Shown here piece after piece: positions 61,741-64,000 of a stretch of DNA of 64,000 nt. Source of the stretch: Rhynchonema sp. JSB1_4 (Eukaryota > Nematoda > Chromadorea > Monhysterida > Xyalidae). A model generated the notes under the pieces. The model did no database searches. It saw only the letters and a list, made by a program, of their open reading frames with translations, and had not been told where the DNA came from. The position numbers and the translations under genes were made by a program. Location of the stretch: positions 1 to 64,000 of the forward strand of contig JASAMV010006037.1 of NCBI GenBank assembly GCA_030248065.1. Reading direction: 5' to 3'. The stretch's first letter is position 1; the number at the start of each line of letters is the position of its first letter.

Positions 61741-63774
61741 ATGCCCCGTCCGTTATTCCGTCCGTGGCTACAGGAGCCACAAGTGGCCAGCGTCAGTGAC
61801 GATTCAGCCAACAATAAATCGGCCACTTCAAAGAAGGCCACGTCACCTCAAGGCGAGAAACATCAGACGGCCACCACATTGGTCAACAATATGCCGGAAA
61901 CATCGGCCAACTCACAACAGCCAAGTGACCCGGTCAAGACCAGCACTCCGACTCCGAATCTGATCCCCTGTACGAGCGGTACAGGGTGGCCGATGATAGC
62001 TGGCTGTAAACCACCATCACCCAATGAGGCCGACCTGCCTCCCTGGCTACAATACCATCAACAATTAATGGCCGCCCAACATCATCACCATCGTCATGCA
62101 GTCATGCTACCACATGCACACCATCCGTTTGGTGCACCGGTCGCCCATCACCCGCCATTCCCGCCGTTTCCGCCCAATCATCCGGCCTTGATGATCAGGC
62201 ACATGCACCACATGCACGCTGCCGCTGTGACCGGACTGAGGCCAGGATCTGCTGCTATCATGCCACCCACAACGTTGCCGATGACGCCGACTATGCCCCC
62301 GGCCGAGACAAGGAAGTGCCGACGATGTCAGTGCCCGAACTGCTTGAATCCGAGGTTATTGTTGTTTTCGTTTTTTGGATAGGATATCGCCAATCGCCAA
62401 CGTTGTTATCGGTTGTCGCAAAAAAATTCACTTGTCTTTTGGATTGTCTTCGAATTATGACGGCATCAAATAAAATTGGTGTTCAAGTGAAAACAAACAA
62501 TTTTGCATTCCGTTCCAGCACCGACCCTGCCGATTCAGGCAAAAAGCGCATGCACGTGTGTCATCTGCCCGGTTGTGGCAAGGCGTATGGCAAGACGTCG
62601 CATCTCAAAGCGCATCTCAGGTAGGCTATCCTGAGTTCTTCATTTTACTGGGGGGATTGTTTCTTTTGGTAGTGTTCTTCATGGAAAGATGTTGATTCCT
62701 AGAACATGTTCATTTCATGCGAAAAAAATGGTAGTGTTTCGAAGTTCCATGTGCTTACGTCAGAGGTAAAGCGTGAGGTACGTCAGTGAGCAAACTGGGT
62801 GTTTACGACAGAGATGGTCCTCGGGACGGAGTGTCAGAAGAGGCGCACTACCCTAATTGGGGCACATGGCAAACTTGTACAAAATGGAAATATACCGCAA
62901 CAGACAGACCAAGTTGGAGACCAGTTGGACAATGCGATAAACCCAAATGAGTACGAAATAACAAATACAGTATGTATATTTATTCAAATTTCAAGGTGGC
63001 TCCCCCGAGTAGAGGTCAGGGCATGACGTATCCTCCGTATACCTTTTAAAAAAATGTCACACAACAACACTTCTCAATTGAAAGTGGAATTCTTGATCAT
63101 GAAATTTGTCCTAATTTTGCAGATGGCACGCTGGTGAAAAACCGTTTCTGTGTCAATGGCTGTTTTGTGGAAAGCGATTTACTCGCAGTGATGAGTTGCA
63201 ACGACATTTACGGTGGGTGGTGGCTGGCTGGTAGTTATTTTCTGGCACCACACCATGTCCTGCTTCGAGAACCAAGGGTTCAAGAAACGGAAGTCATGAC
63301 CGTTTTACAGGCGTTGGGAGACGCGTTTCTCTGGACTCTCAAAGGGTCTACAAGGGTCTACGCATGTATGTAAAAAATTACAAAACATATCACTAAATCA
63401 AACATATGATTCTTTTATTATATTTCAGCACGCACACCGGTGACAAGCGTTTCATCTGTCCACAATGCGGCAAGCGTTTCATGCGCAGTGATCATCTGTC
63501 GAAACATTCACGCACACACGAACTGCAACAACAGGAACAACAGCAGCAACAACAACAGCAAAGTGCGACTGTCATAGCCAATCAGCAACTGGGTGGAGAT
63601 TCAAATCCGTCCAGACTCAATCACCATCAAAACCTATTCCATCGAGCCAATCAGCTTTCGATTACGTCACCAACTCGCCCTCTGATTGGTCAGAACGGCA
63701 CGAACAATGGTACTGGATTGCACAACATTAGCTCGTCACCAGACAGCAGTGCGACCACCATATCTGACCTGTAG
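61741..63774 (+). CDS. Sp-family C2H2 zinc-finger transcription factor
   Basis: Four exons: 61741-62354, 62519-62620, 63123-63212, 63429-63774; 1152 nt, 383 residues. The N-terminal part is S/T/P- and histidine-rich (HHHHRH, HHMH runs). A Buttonhead box (CRRCQCPNC) precedes three zinc fingers, which separates Sp proteins from KLFs. Finger cores are [28 protein letters not shown] and [14 protein letters not shown]; the contact residues (K-H-A, R-E-R, R-H-K) are those of Sp1, so a GC-box target (GGGCGG-like) is expected. After the fingers comes a polyglutamine run and an S/N-rich tail, probably activating. ATG at 61741 was chosen as the first in the frame after a likely acceptor; the frame is open further upstream, so a longer N-terminus is possible. 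Nuclear by family. Confidence 0.93.
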
Positions 63775-64000
63775 GCTTAGGCTCCGTTATTGGGTTACGG
63801 TAGGTGATGTTTCACACCTCGGTACCTAGAGACTGATTATATGTGGTATGAGCAGCATCACCGATTGATATTTTTATACGTCTGTGAGATTTTTATCTAT
63901 TATTTCCATTTATTATTATTCTCATGTTTCGCGCGCATTTTATACAACGGGGTTTGATGAGCTTAATGTTGTTTTTGTTGTTGCTGTTTTCACAATAGTG
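63775..64000. other. 3' flank of the Sp gene
   Basis: A/T-rich sequence likely to be 3' UTR. No AATAAA is visible before the window ends. Confidence 0.4.

Overview
This is an invertebrate (protostome metazoan) genomic window. Seven spliced protein-coding genes could be assembled exon by exon; in each the exon phases agree and the summed length is divisible by three. Many introns are very short (43-75 bp), next to introns swollen by transposons. An ionotropic-receptor-like gene and an interstitial array of the nematode-type telomere hexamer (TTAGGC) make a nematode the best guess, but no single feature proves it.

Layout. 279-7861 (+): CHMP2B, an ESCRT-III subunit; introns 1 and 2 are filled with nested DNA transposons. 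8.5-20.7 kb: a transposon island, almost entirely non-autonomous hAT-like elements (8-bp target-site duplications, CAGTG/CAGAG termini), TA-flanked foldback elements, GC-rich microsatellites and a broken LINE endonuclease ORF. 22970-27656 (+): WASF/SCAR, an Arp2/3 activator. 30458-39695 (+): farnesyl diphosphate synthase (FDPS); intron 1 contains an antisense glutamate-receptor-like gene (30899-32298, -) and intron 4 contains a near-complete LINE (33685-37969). 41129-45199 (+): malic enzyme with a likely mitochondrial presequence. 45.7 kb: serpin relic. 46584-49003 (+): serpin with an antithrombin-like reactive loop. 49.4-61.7 kb: gene-poor stretch with a few MITEs, one 1.2-kb hAT-like element and a tentative minus-strand exon. 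61741-63774 (+): Sp-family zinc-finger transcription factor.

The genes are unrelated housekeeping or developmental loci with no operon-like functional theme; FDPS (isoprenoid synthesis) and malic enzyme (a possible NADPH source) are neighbours but nothing in the sequence shows co-regulation. The most notable observation is a sequence at the exact 5' end of the FDPS-intron LINE that folds as an HDV-like self-cleaving ribozyme (P1, P1.1, P2, P3, P4, L3 and a C-N-R-A junction all present), with the predicted cleavage site at the transposon/target junction. Second is the depth of transposon nesting, often provable from exact 8-bp duplications, with no transposase ORF anywhere in the window.
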